Shown here in pieces: positions 57,544 through 64,000 of a stretch of 64,000 nt of DNA. The notes beneath the pieces were generated by a model. The model was given only the letters and a program-made list of their open reading frames with translations. It was not told the DNA's origin and did not search any database. The stretch comes from Vibrio zhugei (GTDB taxonomy: Bacteria > Pseudomonadota > Gammaproteobacteria > Enterobacterales > Vibrionaceae). The first letter of the stretch is position 1; the number at the start of each line of letters is the position of its first letter. The position numbers and the translations under genes are program-made. Location of the stretch: contig NZ_CP033078.1 of NCBI RefSeq assembly GCF_003716875.1, positions 2,790,001 to 2,854,000 on the forward strand. Reading direction: 5' to 3'.

Positions 57544-58890
57544 ATGTCCGATATCTCGCTTATCTACACAGCCGCAGGCTCCATCGCCTTACTGCTCTTC
57601 CTCGTCATGAAGGTAAGACTTCATGCCGTTGTCGCACTGATCTTAGTCTCTTTCATCGCTGGCCTTGCTTCCGGTATGAACCCTGCTGACATTGCCGCCA
57701 CCATTGAAAAAGGGATGGGAGGAACGCTCGGTTTTGTCGCAGTCGTTGTCGCATTAGGGGCGATGTTTGGGCGTGTCATGGAAGAAACGGGTGCTCTTGA
57801 TCAAGTGGCTTACACCTTGCTTCATCGCTTTGGCAATAACAAAGCGCACTGGGCGATGACCTTCACTGGATTTATCTGTGCTCTGCCCTTGTTCTTTGAT
57901 GTAGCGGTGGTGCTGCTCATCGGTATTGCTTTTGCCGTGGTCCGACGCGGCGGCGGCAGTGTGGTCAAAATTGGTATTTCATTGCTCGCGGGTATTGCCA
58001 CCTGCCAAGCATTTTTGATTCCTGCGCCAGGGCCGATTCTGGTCGCCTCCCAATTGGACGCGAACTTCGGTTATATGATTGGTATCGGTTTATTAGCCTC
58101 GATTCCGGCCATGATTTTAGGCGGCCCGATTTTTAGTAGCCTCATCGCGAAAAAAGTCCATGTCGAATTACCCGAGCATGCTCAATCTACCGAACAAGAG
58201 CGCGAAGGCGGCACACCTCCTTCTTTCGGACTGGCGATCAGTATGATTGCTTTCCCATTGCTCTTGATTGGCTTAAAAACCATTGTAGCGCGCTTCATCG
58301 ATAAAGACTCCGCTCTCAATAGCTGGCTACAACTGATCGGTCACCCATTTACGGCCATTCTATTAGCTTGTTTGTTAGCGTTCTATTTGTTGGGGGTTCG
58401 TCGCGGTGTCTCTAGAGAGCGCATCATGGAAATTTGTGGCAGCGCTCTACAACCCGCAGGCGTCATTATTCTAGTCACAGGGGCTGGTGGTGTGTTCAAG
58501 CAAGTGCTCATTGATTCTGGGGTTGGTGGTGCGCTGGGGAACATGCTGACAGAAACCGGATTACCGATTGTGGTATTGGCCTTCATTCTCGCCGCTGCTG
58601 TCCGTGTCATTCAAGGTTCCGCAACCGTGGCCATGCTCACGGCGTGCGGCCTCATCACACCAATGCTCGAACCATTGCATCTAGGTGGCGCACAATTAGC
58701 CGCAGTGACGATTGCCATTGGTGGGGGCGCAATTGTGTTATCACACGTCAACGATTCGGGTTTTTGGTTAGCCAATCGCTTCTTAGGCTTGTCTGAAAAG
58801 CAAACTCTGCAAACTTGGACCGTGATGGAAACCATCATTGGTACGACAGGCGCACTGGTTGCCATTCTGGTGTCACTCTTCCTACCATAA
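57544..58890 (+). CDS. gntU: Gluconate:H+ symporter, GntP family (GntU-like)
   Basis: A 448-residue inner-membrane transporter with about 12-14 helices. KGMGGTLGFVAVVVALGAMFG (about residue 56; cited in part: GGTLGFVAVVVALGAMFG), ICALPLFFDVAVVLL and IGGGAIVLSHVNDSGFWL are GntP-family hallmarks. It is closest in my memory to E. coli GntU, but GntT cannot be excluded. It forms a gluconate uptake and phosphorylation module with gntK. Confidence 0.88.
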   Translation: MSDISLIYTAAGSIALLLFLVMKVRLHAVVALILVSFIAGLASGMNPADIAATIEKGMGGTLGFVAVVVALGAMFGRVMEETGALDQVAYTLLHRFGNNKAHWAMTFTGFICALPLFFDVAVVLLIGIAFAVVRRGGGSVVKIGISLLAGIATCQAFLIPAPGPILVASQLDANFGYMIGIGLLASIPAMILGGPIFSSLIAKKVHVELPEHAQSTEQEREGGTPPSFGLAISMIAFPLLLIGLKTIVARFIDKDSALNSWLQLIGHPFTAILLACLLAFYLLGVRRGVSRERIMEICGSALQPAGVIILVTGAGGVFKQVLIDSGVGGALGNMLTETGLPIVVLAFILAAAVRVIQGSATVAMLTACGLITPMLEPLHLGGAQLAAVTIAIGGGAIVLSHVNDSGFWLANRFLGLSEKQTLQTWTVMETIIGTTGALVAILVSLFLP

Positions 58891-58912
58891 ATCAAAGGCT
58901 TGCTACGCCATA

Positions 58913-58949
58913 AACAACAAGGCCCAGCACGATGCTGGGCCTTGTTGTT
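58913..58949. terminator. Long bidirectional hairpin between the gluconate permease and gntR
   Basis: A perfect 17-bp stem (arms 58913-58929 and 58933-58949, core AAGGCCCAGCA/TGCTGGGCCTT, loop CGA) between convergent genes. T-runs are short (TTGTTGTT), so it is unusual as an intrinsic terminator but well placed for one. Confidence 0.75.
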
Positions 58950-58962
58950 ATTCGTATCATGC

Positions 58963-59973
58963 TCAGGATTGAGCGCGTAAGCTCTCACCCACATCGATAC
59001 GATATCGCAGATCAATCGCGGTCTGTTCATAAGGCTGACCTGTTAATCGCTCAACCAACTGCGTCGCCGCAAGCCTTCCGACCTGCTCACGCGGAGTAAT
59101 CACGCTGGCCAGTTTCGGAGTCATCGACTGACCCACATCATGACCATGAAACCCTGCGATGCCCATCTGCTCTGGCACTTTTATCCCTTGCCGCTGACAC
59201 TCGAAAATAACACCTGCCGCGAGATCATCATTGGTACAAAAAACACTATCCACCTCTGGGTATTTGGCCAAACTTTGATGCAACAGCTCCGCCCCCAATG
59301 AAAATGACGATGCTCTATCCGTCGTGATCGACGCAGGCTTCAGCCCTGCTAAGTTCATCGCCACCTCATAACCGTGCATTTTTTGACGAGTTCGCTCATC
59401 CATTCTGGCACCCAGATACACAATATGTTGATGCCCTTTTGCAATCATCACTTCCGTCATTTCTTGAGCAGCCAAGCGATTATCCCAGCCAATGCATTGC
59501 TGTATACACGGTGACGCCGAATCCATCATTTCAATGACAGGAATGCCTGACGTTTCAATCATCCGCACGGTTCTTGCGCTGTGAAGGCTTTCCGATAAAA
59601 GTAACCCATCGATGTTATAAGATAATAGAGAAGCAATGCGGGCTTCTTCTACCTCCGGCTGATACCCATAATGCGCAAACATGGTTTGATAACCAAACTG
59701 CTCCGTGACTTTTTCAATACCACGGATGACTTCGGAAAACACTTGATTGGTTAATGAGGGAACTAACACACCGATCGCATGACTTTTTGACTGCGCTAAA
59801 ATTTCAGGCGCTCGATTGGGGATATACCCCAGCACCTCAACCGCATGAGCAATCTTAGCGCGTGTTAAGGCAGACACTTGATTTTCATCTTTCAAATAAC
59901 GACTGACCGTCATTTTGGTTACGCCGACTTGGTCAGCAACATCTTGTAAAGTAGGTCGACGTTTTTTAGTCAT
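58963..59973 (-). CDS. gntR: Gluconate operon repressor GntR (LacI family)
   Basis: A 336-residue LacI-type repressor that leaves its operators when gluconate is present. The helix-turn-helix is LQDVADQVGVTKMTVSRYLKD (about 9-29; cited in part: DVADQVGVTKMTVSRYLK), with hinge YIPNRAPEILAQ. The effector domain has GVLVPSLTNQVFSEVIRGIE and FCTNDDLAAGVIFECQRQG, very close to E. coli GntR. It is convergent with the permease it is expected to control. Confidence 0.95.
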   Translation of the reverse strand: MTKKRRPTLQDVADQVGVTKMTVSRYLKDENQVSALTRAKIAHAVEVLGYIPNRAPEILAQSKSHAIGVLVPSLTNQVFSEVIRGIEKVTEQFGYQTMFAHYGYQPEVEEARIASLLSYNIDGLLLSESLHSARTVRMIETSGIPVIEMMDSASPCIQQCIGWDNRLAAQEMTEVMIAKGHQHIVYLGARMDERTRQKMHGYEVAMNLAGLKPASITTDRASSFSLGAELLHQSLAKYPEVDSVFCTNDDLAAGVIFECQRQGIKVPEQMGIAGFHGHDVGQSMTPKLASVITPREQVGRLAATQLVERLTGQPYEQTAIDLRYRIDVGESLRAQS

Positions 59974-60114
59974 GTGCCTTATCTATCATTGAAGGAATCG
60001 GTGATTAGTCGCCCAGTTATAGTAGGTACTGGGTTAAAAGTCATACATTACTACACACTTAACTATTGAGTGAAGCCTTTCCGATGCGGTGTGATAACAA
60101 GAATATCGAGTAGA

Positions 60115-61302
60115 CTACACTCGCTGACCAGAGACATAACCGCTCGACCAAGCCCATTGGAAGTTATAACCGCCTAGCCAACCGGTGACGTCCATTACTT
60201 CACCGACGAAATATAATCCTTTCACGTGCTTACATTCCATCGTTTTTGATGAGAGAACATTGGTATCCACGCCTCCCAGTGTCACTTCTGCCGTTCGGTA
60301 GCCTTCGGTTCCATTAGGCAAGATCTGCCAAGTTTGTAACTGCTCACTTACTTGAGCCAACTGGCGACCTTGGAACTGTTTGAGCGGCTTATCGATGATG
60401 AGTTGACGTGCGATCAGCACCTCAACCAACCTTTTAGGCAGTATTTTCGTTAAAGTGGTTTTTAGCGTTTGATTAGGATGTTTTTCCAGCGCGGTAGCTA
60501 ACAAGCGGTCAATATCCACATTCGGAACTAAGTTAACCTGCACCGTTTGACCCGGTTTCCAAAAGGATGAAATTTGCAAGACGGCAGGACCGGATAAACC
60601 ACGATGCGTGAACAGCAAGGATTCTTTAAACACGGTACCATCTTGCGCTTCAATCTCTGAAGGCACCGCGACACCGGACAGCTCAGCAAAGGCTTCTTTA
60701 TCTTCTTTGTGTAAGGTGAATGGTACTAAACCAGCGGTCGTCGGGATGATTGGCAAGCCAAACTGCTCTGCCACTTTGTAACCGAACGGCGTCGCTCCCA
60801 GCTTAGGCATCGATAACCCACCCGTCGCAATGACTAACGATTCGCATTCGATATTACCCAGTGTGGTGGCCAATTCAAATCCGTGTTCTGCCGCTGCAAT
60901 GTGAGTGACCCCAACTTGATACTGTTGCTCAATCGTCGGCTGATCCACTTCAGCCAGCAACATGTTGACAATGTCTTTGGCACTCTCTTGGCAAAACAGT
61001 TGGCCATGGTCGCGCTCTTCATAATCAATCCCGTACTGGCTCACTAAACCAATAAAATCCCATTGAGTATATTGAGACAATGCGGATTTAACGAAATGAG
61101 GATTCCCACATAAATATTGATGAGCGCTAATATCATAATTGGTAAAATTACAACGCCCACCACCTGAAATAAGAATTTTTCTTCCGGGCTTTTTAGCGTG
61201 ATCCAACACGAGTACCTGTCGACCGCGCTTGCCTGCCTCTGCGGCACACATTAACCCTGCCGCTCCGGCACCTATTACGACTACATCGACTTTCTTACTC
61301 AT
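60115..61302 (-). CDS. yhiN: FAD-dependent oxidoreductase of the YhiN (HI0933) family
   Basis: A 395-residue flavoprotein. The dinucleotide fold is VVVIGAGAAGLMCAAEAGKRG, followed by LISGGGRCNFTN, the family hallmark, and a C-terminal FAD motif GLYFVGEVMDVTGWLGGYNFQWAWSSG (cited in part: GEVMDVTGWLGGYNFQWA). The reaction is unknown. It is single, with a weak promoter region upstream and no partner gene. Confidence 0.9.
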   Translation of the reverse strand: MSKKVDVVVIGAGAAGLMCAAEAGKRGRQVLVLDHAKKPGRKILISGGGRCNFTNYDISAHQYLCGNPHFVKSALSQYTQWDFIGLVSQYGIDYEERDHGQLFCQESAKDIVNMLLAEVDQPTIEQQYQVGVTHIAAAEHGFELATTLGNIECESLVIATGGLSMPKLGATPFGYKVAEQFGLPIIPTTAGLVPFTLHKEDKEAFAELSGVAVPSEIEAQDGTVFKESLLFTHRGLSGPAVLQISSFWKPGQTVQVNLVPNVDIDRLLATALEKHPNQTLKTTLTKILPKRLVEVLIARQLIIDKPLKQFQGRQLAQVSEQLQTWQILPNGTEGYRTAEVTLGGVDTNVLSSKTMECKHVKGLYFVGEVMDVTGWLGGYNFQWAWSSGYVSGQRV

Positions 61303-61325
61303 GCGTTATTTACTCATTACGGAAA

Positions 61326-61354
61326 TAAAAAAGGATGTGCTAGGCACATCCTTT
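61326..61354 (-). terminator. Terminator of uspB
   Basis: AAGGATGTGC-TAG-GCACATCCTT hairpin followed on the minus strand by T6, between uspB and yhiN. Confidence 0.85.
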
Positions 61355-61406
61355 CCTTAATACGTCGCTATTTTAACGGTAAACAAGAACTTTTCCAATC
61401 TGATGT

Positions 61407-61730
61407 TCACACCATCAAAACGGCGGTAACTATAACCACCAGCAGTGCCGTATTTAACTCAAACAACCGGCGTACACGTTCACACTTTGCGGTGAATACT
61501 TCATCATGATGTGTGTGATAATCTCGATTTTTCAGATAATGATACAGGCGAACTTGCTTAGCGAGGTTTCCTTGCAAAGAGAAGAACACCCTGCCATCCA
61601 CTTGCTGGTACAACAATGGATGCGCTTCTCTCATAATATACAACAAAGAGCGCAACGCGCTTAAACACCGAGCCACGTTAATCAAGGTTACGATCGCTAA
61701 GGCGAAAAAAAACATATCTATATCGAGCAT
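61407..61730 (-). CDS. uspB: Universal stress protein B (UspB)
   Basis: A 107-residue inner-membrane protein with a helix at each end (about 5-26 and 92-106). [27 protein letters not shown] and [17 protein letters not shown] match E. coli UspB, which is induced by RpoS in stationary phase and affects ethanol tolerance. E. coli uspB is divergent from uspA; here ftnA lies between them. Confidence 0.9.
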   Translation of the reverse strand: MLDIDMFFFALAIVTLINVARCLSALRSLLYIMREAHPLLYQQVDGRVFFSLQGNLAKQVRLYHYLKNRDYHTHHDEVFTAKCERVRRLFELNTALLVVIVTAVLMV

Positions 61731-61794
61731 CTTCTCCTCCCCACACCCTCTGCGGACACTGAGAAGAAAAAAGGCTCGAGGATGAATCTCGTTT

Positions 61795-62322
61795 CTACTC
61801 GGCGGAAGTGTCCATTACAGACGATGAACTCTCTTTTGCCATATTGGCTAGGTCTTTATCAATAAAGAACAAGGCTTGGCCGTTTTCACCAACCAGTTCA
61901 AGTTTATCTAAAATACCTTTAAACAGTTTTTCTTCTTCGTGTTGTTCTGCGACATACCACTGAAGAAAATTAAACGTTGAATAGTCTTGAGTCGTGAACG
62001 CAACATGCGCGAGCTTATTGATGTTTTTTGTGATCATTTGCTCATGTTCAAACGTTTCACGGAACACATCACCAAGACCAGAATAATCATGCTTTGGAGC
62101 GTCAATGGTGCCTAAGATCGGTAATGCGCCAGTTTCACTCACATAAGTGAATAAACGATGCATATGTTCCATCTCTTCTTGGGCGTGTTTACGTAAAAAC
62201 ATCGCAGCGCCCTCGAAGCCTTTATCTTCACACCAAGCACTCATCTGTAAGTATAGATTGGATGAGAAAAATTCTAGGTTAATTTGCTCATTTAGCTCAT
62301 CGATCATCGCCTTTGCTAACAT
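61795..62322 (-). CDS. ftnA: Non-heme ferritin FtnA
   Basis: A 175-residue iron-storage ferritin that forms 24-mers. Ferroxidase residues are visible in [20 protein letters not shown] (Glu), [12 protein letters not shown] (Glu/His) and [14 protein letters not shown] (Glu). AGGAG precedes ATG 62322; the frame extends two codons further to a GTG. It would store iron that RyhB and Fur circuitry elsewhere in the window help balance. Confidence 0.94.
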   Translation of the reverse strand: MLAKAMIDELNEQINLEFFSSNLYLQMSAWCEDKGFEGAAMFLRKHAQEEMEHMHRLFTYVSETGALPILGTIDAPKHDYSGLGDVFRETFEHEQMITKNINKLAHVAFTTQDYSTFNFLQWYVAEQHEEEKLFKGILDKLELVGENGQALFFIDKDLANMAKESSSSVMDTSAE

Positions 62323-62484
62323 ACGCACTCCTAACTCTCTGATAGTTTATTTATCAAACTATAACATGTTCATATGCTAATGTGGGCTAAGTTTAGTTGT
62401 GACTGGGATCTGGGATCACATCGACAACATGTTCCTAGGCTCCCCTGCTAAACTCTCTATTATTATCATGTAGGAGATAGCATT

Positions 62485-62910
62485 ATGAGTTATCAACACT
62501 TTTTAGTTGCCGTCGATTTATCAGAAGACAGTAAAATACTGATCGATAAAGCCGTCGCTCTGGCAAAGCCACTGAATGCCAATATTTCATTTATCCATAT
62601 CGATGTGAATTACGCGGAACTGTACACTGGACTCATCGACATCAATCTAGTCGAAACACAAAACCACTCAATGGAATCCTCGCTCGATCAACTACGTGAG
62701 CTAGCCGCCTACGCCAATTATCCCATCACCCATACGTTAGTGGGGAGTGGCGATTTAAGTAATGAAATGTGTGAGACCATTGAACAATTCAGTATTGATC
62801 TGGTGGTGTGTGGGCATCATCAAGATTTTTGGAGTAAGTTACTCTCCTCCACCCGACAACTGATGAACTGTACACCAGTGGATCTGTTAGTCGTGCCCTT
62901 TAACGAATAA
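62485..62910 (+). CDS. uspA: Universal stress protein A (UspA)
   Basis: A 141-residue cytoplasmic stress protein of the UspA subclass. The start MSYQHFLVAVDLSEDSKILI is typical. The ATP-binding G-2x-G-9x-G(S/T) motif is not present in its full form (VVCGHHQDFWSKLLSSTRQL), as in true UspA, which does not bind ATP. It is divergent from ftnA and induced on growth arrest in relatives. Confidence 0.93.
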   Translation: MSYQHFLVAVDLSEDSKILIDKAVALAKPLNANISFIHIDVNYAELYTGLIDINLVETQNHSMESSLDQLRELAAYANYPITHTLVGSGDLSNEMCETIEQFSIDLVVCGHHQDFWSKLLSSTRQLMNCTPVDLLVVPFNE

Positions 62911-62917
62911 GCGCATA

Positions 62918-62954
62918 CTGTGGTTTGCACCCCTGATGATGATGCGAACCACAG
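62918..62954. repeat. Inverted repeat between uspA and the Lys-rich gene
   Basis: CTGTGGTTTGC (62918-62928) and GCGAACCACAG (62944-62954) pair at 10 of 11 positions, with no T-run. Possibly a terminator shared by convergent genes. Confidence 0.5.
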
Positions 62955-62972
62955 CCTTACCGCGATGCAGCG

Positions 62973-63404
62973 TTAATGAATTGGGGGATTTTCGTTATCA
63001 ATATACATGGGGAAATGCTTTTGCAGTTTTTGAAATGATCGCTCGAGCTTTTTCTGTTTTTTCGCCCATTTCTTCTGCTGTTTCGCCAATTTAGCGAGTT
63101 TTTTATTCGCTTTTTTCTGCCGTTTTAACGCTTTCTTCGTCTGCTTGATGGCGGGTTCAACCGGCTCGACTATCCTCACCCCAACATTATCGCTATGGGC
63201 GTCTCTATCCGCCGCTTCAAGAACACACTCTCGCGGCAAAGGACCATCCGTCTCTAATGGCATCGGCTTACACAAAAATGAGGCTGCTGATGCGCTACGC
63301 GCACAACTGCGACAAACAAAAGCAGGACGAGCAACCACCTGGCATAATTCATCAAATGAATCGGCGATCTCTTTGCGTGGCCATTTGCACAATGTTTTAC
63401 TCAT
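62973..63404 (-). CDS. Lys-rich coiled-coil protein with N-terminal Cys cluster, unknown
   Basis: A 143-residue protein. The N-terminus MSKTLCKWPRKEIADSFDEL leads to FVCRSCARSASAASFLCKP, four Cys in about 45 residues that could bind zinc. The C-terminal half is extremely Lys-rich and helical (KKALKRQKKANKKLAKLAKQ onward). The start is 63404, 8 nt from AAGGA; 63407 is an alternative. Similar small proteins occur beside rsmJ in other Vibrio from memory. It may bind nucleic acid, which is inference from charge only. Confidence 0.75.
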   Translation of the reverse strand: MSKTLCKWPRKEIADSFDELCQVVARPAFVCRSCARSASAASFLCKPMPLETDGPLPRECVLEAADRDAHSDNVGVRIVEPVEPAIKQTKKALKRQKKANKKLAKLAKQQKKWAKKQKKLERSFQKLQKHFPMYIDNENPPIH

Positions 63405-63431
63405 CATTCTCGTCCTTATTGGAACACAGAC

Positions 63432-64000
63432 TTATTCAGTATCGTTCATTGACGCTAATACATAGACATCAAAGCGATTTTTTTTCGTTTCTATGGTCAT
63501 CGTCGGTTTTTGCTGCTGCAGCCACTCGGCATAATCAGGGCGCTTGACCACAACGCGTTTGGTTGCCAGCGCTAATGCTGGCGCCAATAGAAAGTCTGCA
63601 TCGCTATCAGCACCGACCAAAGATTGAAATACCCGCATTTCTTTTTTGACTAAAGCGGATTTCTTTTTATTGTCTGGATGAGGATACATCGGATCGAGAT
63701 ACACCACATCAGGACGAATAAACTGCTCATCGCGAATTAACTGCTCAAGCGCCGTATGACTTGACGCATGCAAAAGAGTTACGCGCTCACGAACCCACTC
63801 ACCAATGTCCGCATCCTGCTTGGCTCGCTCGATACCATCCTCTAATAAAGCCGCCACCACAGGATGACGTTCCACCAACTGAACTCGACATCCAAGAGAC
63901 GCCAGTACAAATGCATCTCTGCCCAGCCCAGCGGTTCCATCAAGAACGGTCGGTATCACGCCTTTGTTTAAGCCGACGGCTTTGGCGATAGACTGACCTT
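63432..64000 (-). CDS. rsmJ: 16S rRNA (guanine(1516)-N(2))-methyltransferase RsmJ (partial)
   Basis: RsmJ methylates N2 of G1516 in 16S rRNA. The frame enters from the right edge, so the first 60 or so residues are missing. Visible are [11 protein letters not shown], then [20 protein letters not shown] (motif I) and [27 protein letters not shown] (cited in part: [18 protein letters not shown]), the DPMYP catalytic motif. It is 24 nt upstream of the Lys-rich gene. Confidence 0.94.
   Translation of the reverse strand, partial: GQSIAKAVGLNKGVIPTVLDGTAGLGRDAFVLASLGCRVQLVERHPVVAALLEDGIERAKQDADIGEWVRERVTLLHASSHTALEQLIRDEQFIRPDVVYLDPMYPHPDNKKKSALVKKEMRVFQSLVGADSDADFLLAPALALATKRVVVKRPDYAEWLQQQKPTMTIETKKNRFDVYVLASMNDTE

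Noticed and set aside
58913-58949. Long perfect hairpin as a mobile-element end or dif-like site
   Set aside because: It sits exactly between convergent genes and has no duplication or partner repeat in the window; a shared terminator is sufficient explanation.

Overview
The window reads as chromosomal DNA of a Vibrio or a close relative in the Vibrionaceae. The evidence is the protein sequences and the gene order: ftsY-rsmD, pldB-yigL, lysA-dapF-DUF484-xerC-yigB, cyaA/hemCDXY, hemN-yihI/engB-spf-polA-ryhB-hemB-tatD, tatABC-ubiBJE-rmuC and uspB/ftnA/uspA/rsmJ. I cannot name the species. Both ends cut a gene: ftsY at the left and rsmJ at the right.

Layout. (1) 1-8.4 kb: ftsY, rsmD, small membrane proteins, an AT-rich 0.7-kb gap leading to a 25-codon membrane-peptide gene, an acyltransferase, Dps, PldB and YigL. 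(2) 8.4-16 kb: EVE and lipoprotein genes, a DTW-domain tRNA enzyme, then the leftward unit lptM-lysA-dapF-DUF484-xerC-yigB with cyaY diverging. (3) 16-32.5 kb: class I adenylate cyclase (probable TTG start), hemCDXY, hemN, yihI, a methyltransferase, engB, Spot 42 RNA (spf), polA, a RyhB-type iron sRNA with Fur boxes, and hemB. (4) 32.7-40.9 kb: tatD, a 49-residue zinc-ribbon peptide gene, tatABC, ubiBJE, rmuC and a DMT transporter. (5) 40.9-56.3 kb: an arabinose island. araBDA, an unknown gene (173 aa) and araC run leftward; araFGH and ytfQRT-yjfF run rightward. (6) 56.4-60 kb: ybaN and a gluconate module (gntK, a GntP-family permease, gntR). (7) 60-64 kb: yhiN, uspB, ftnA, uspA, a Lys-rich small protein and rsmJ.

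The most interesting part is the arabinose island. araH is split by a complete IS30-family element (about 1.09 kb, imperfect 26-bp ends, short target duplication). Removing the element and one duplication copy restores a 328-residue AraH, so the classical AraFGH importer is probably inactive or impaired. Directly downstream lies an intact second importer of the YtfQRT-YjfF (galactofuranose / AraUVWZ) type. Paired 17-4-17 AraC-like half-sites occur at three places: before araB (pointing at the promoter), before araF and before ytfQ. The last two are inverted relative to transcription and are each followed 11-12 bp later by a CRP-like site. This suggests that AraC and CRP control both importers and that the second could compensate for the loss of AraH.

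Other regulatory layers visible here are a DnaA-box and GATC cluster upstream of polA, tandem GntR operators between gntK and the gluconate permease, hairpins after both periplasmic binding-protein genes, and many bidirectional terminators. All family assignments come from reading motifs and remembered homologues; no searches were run.
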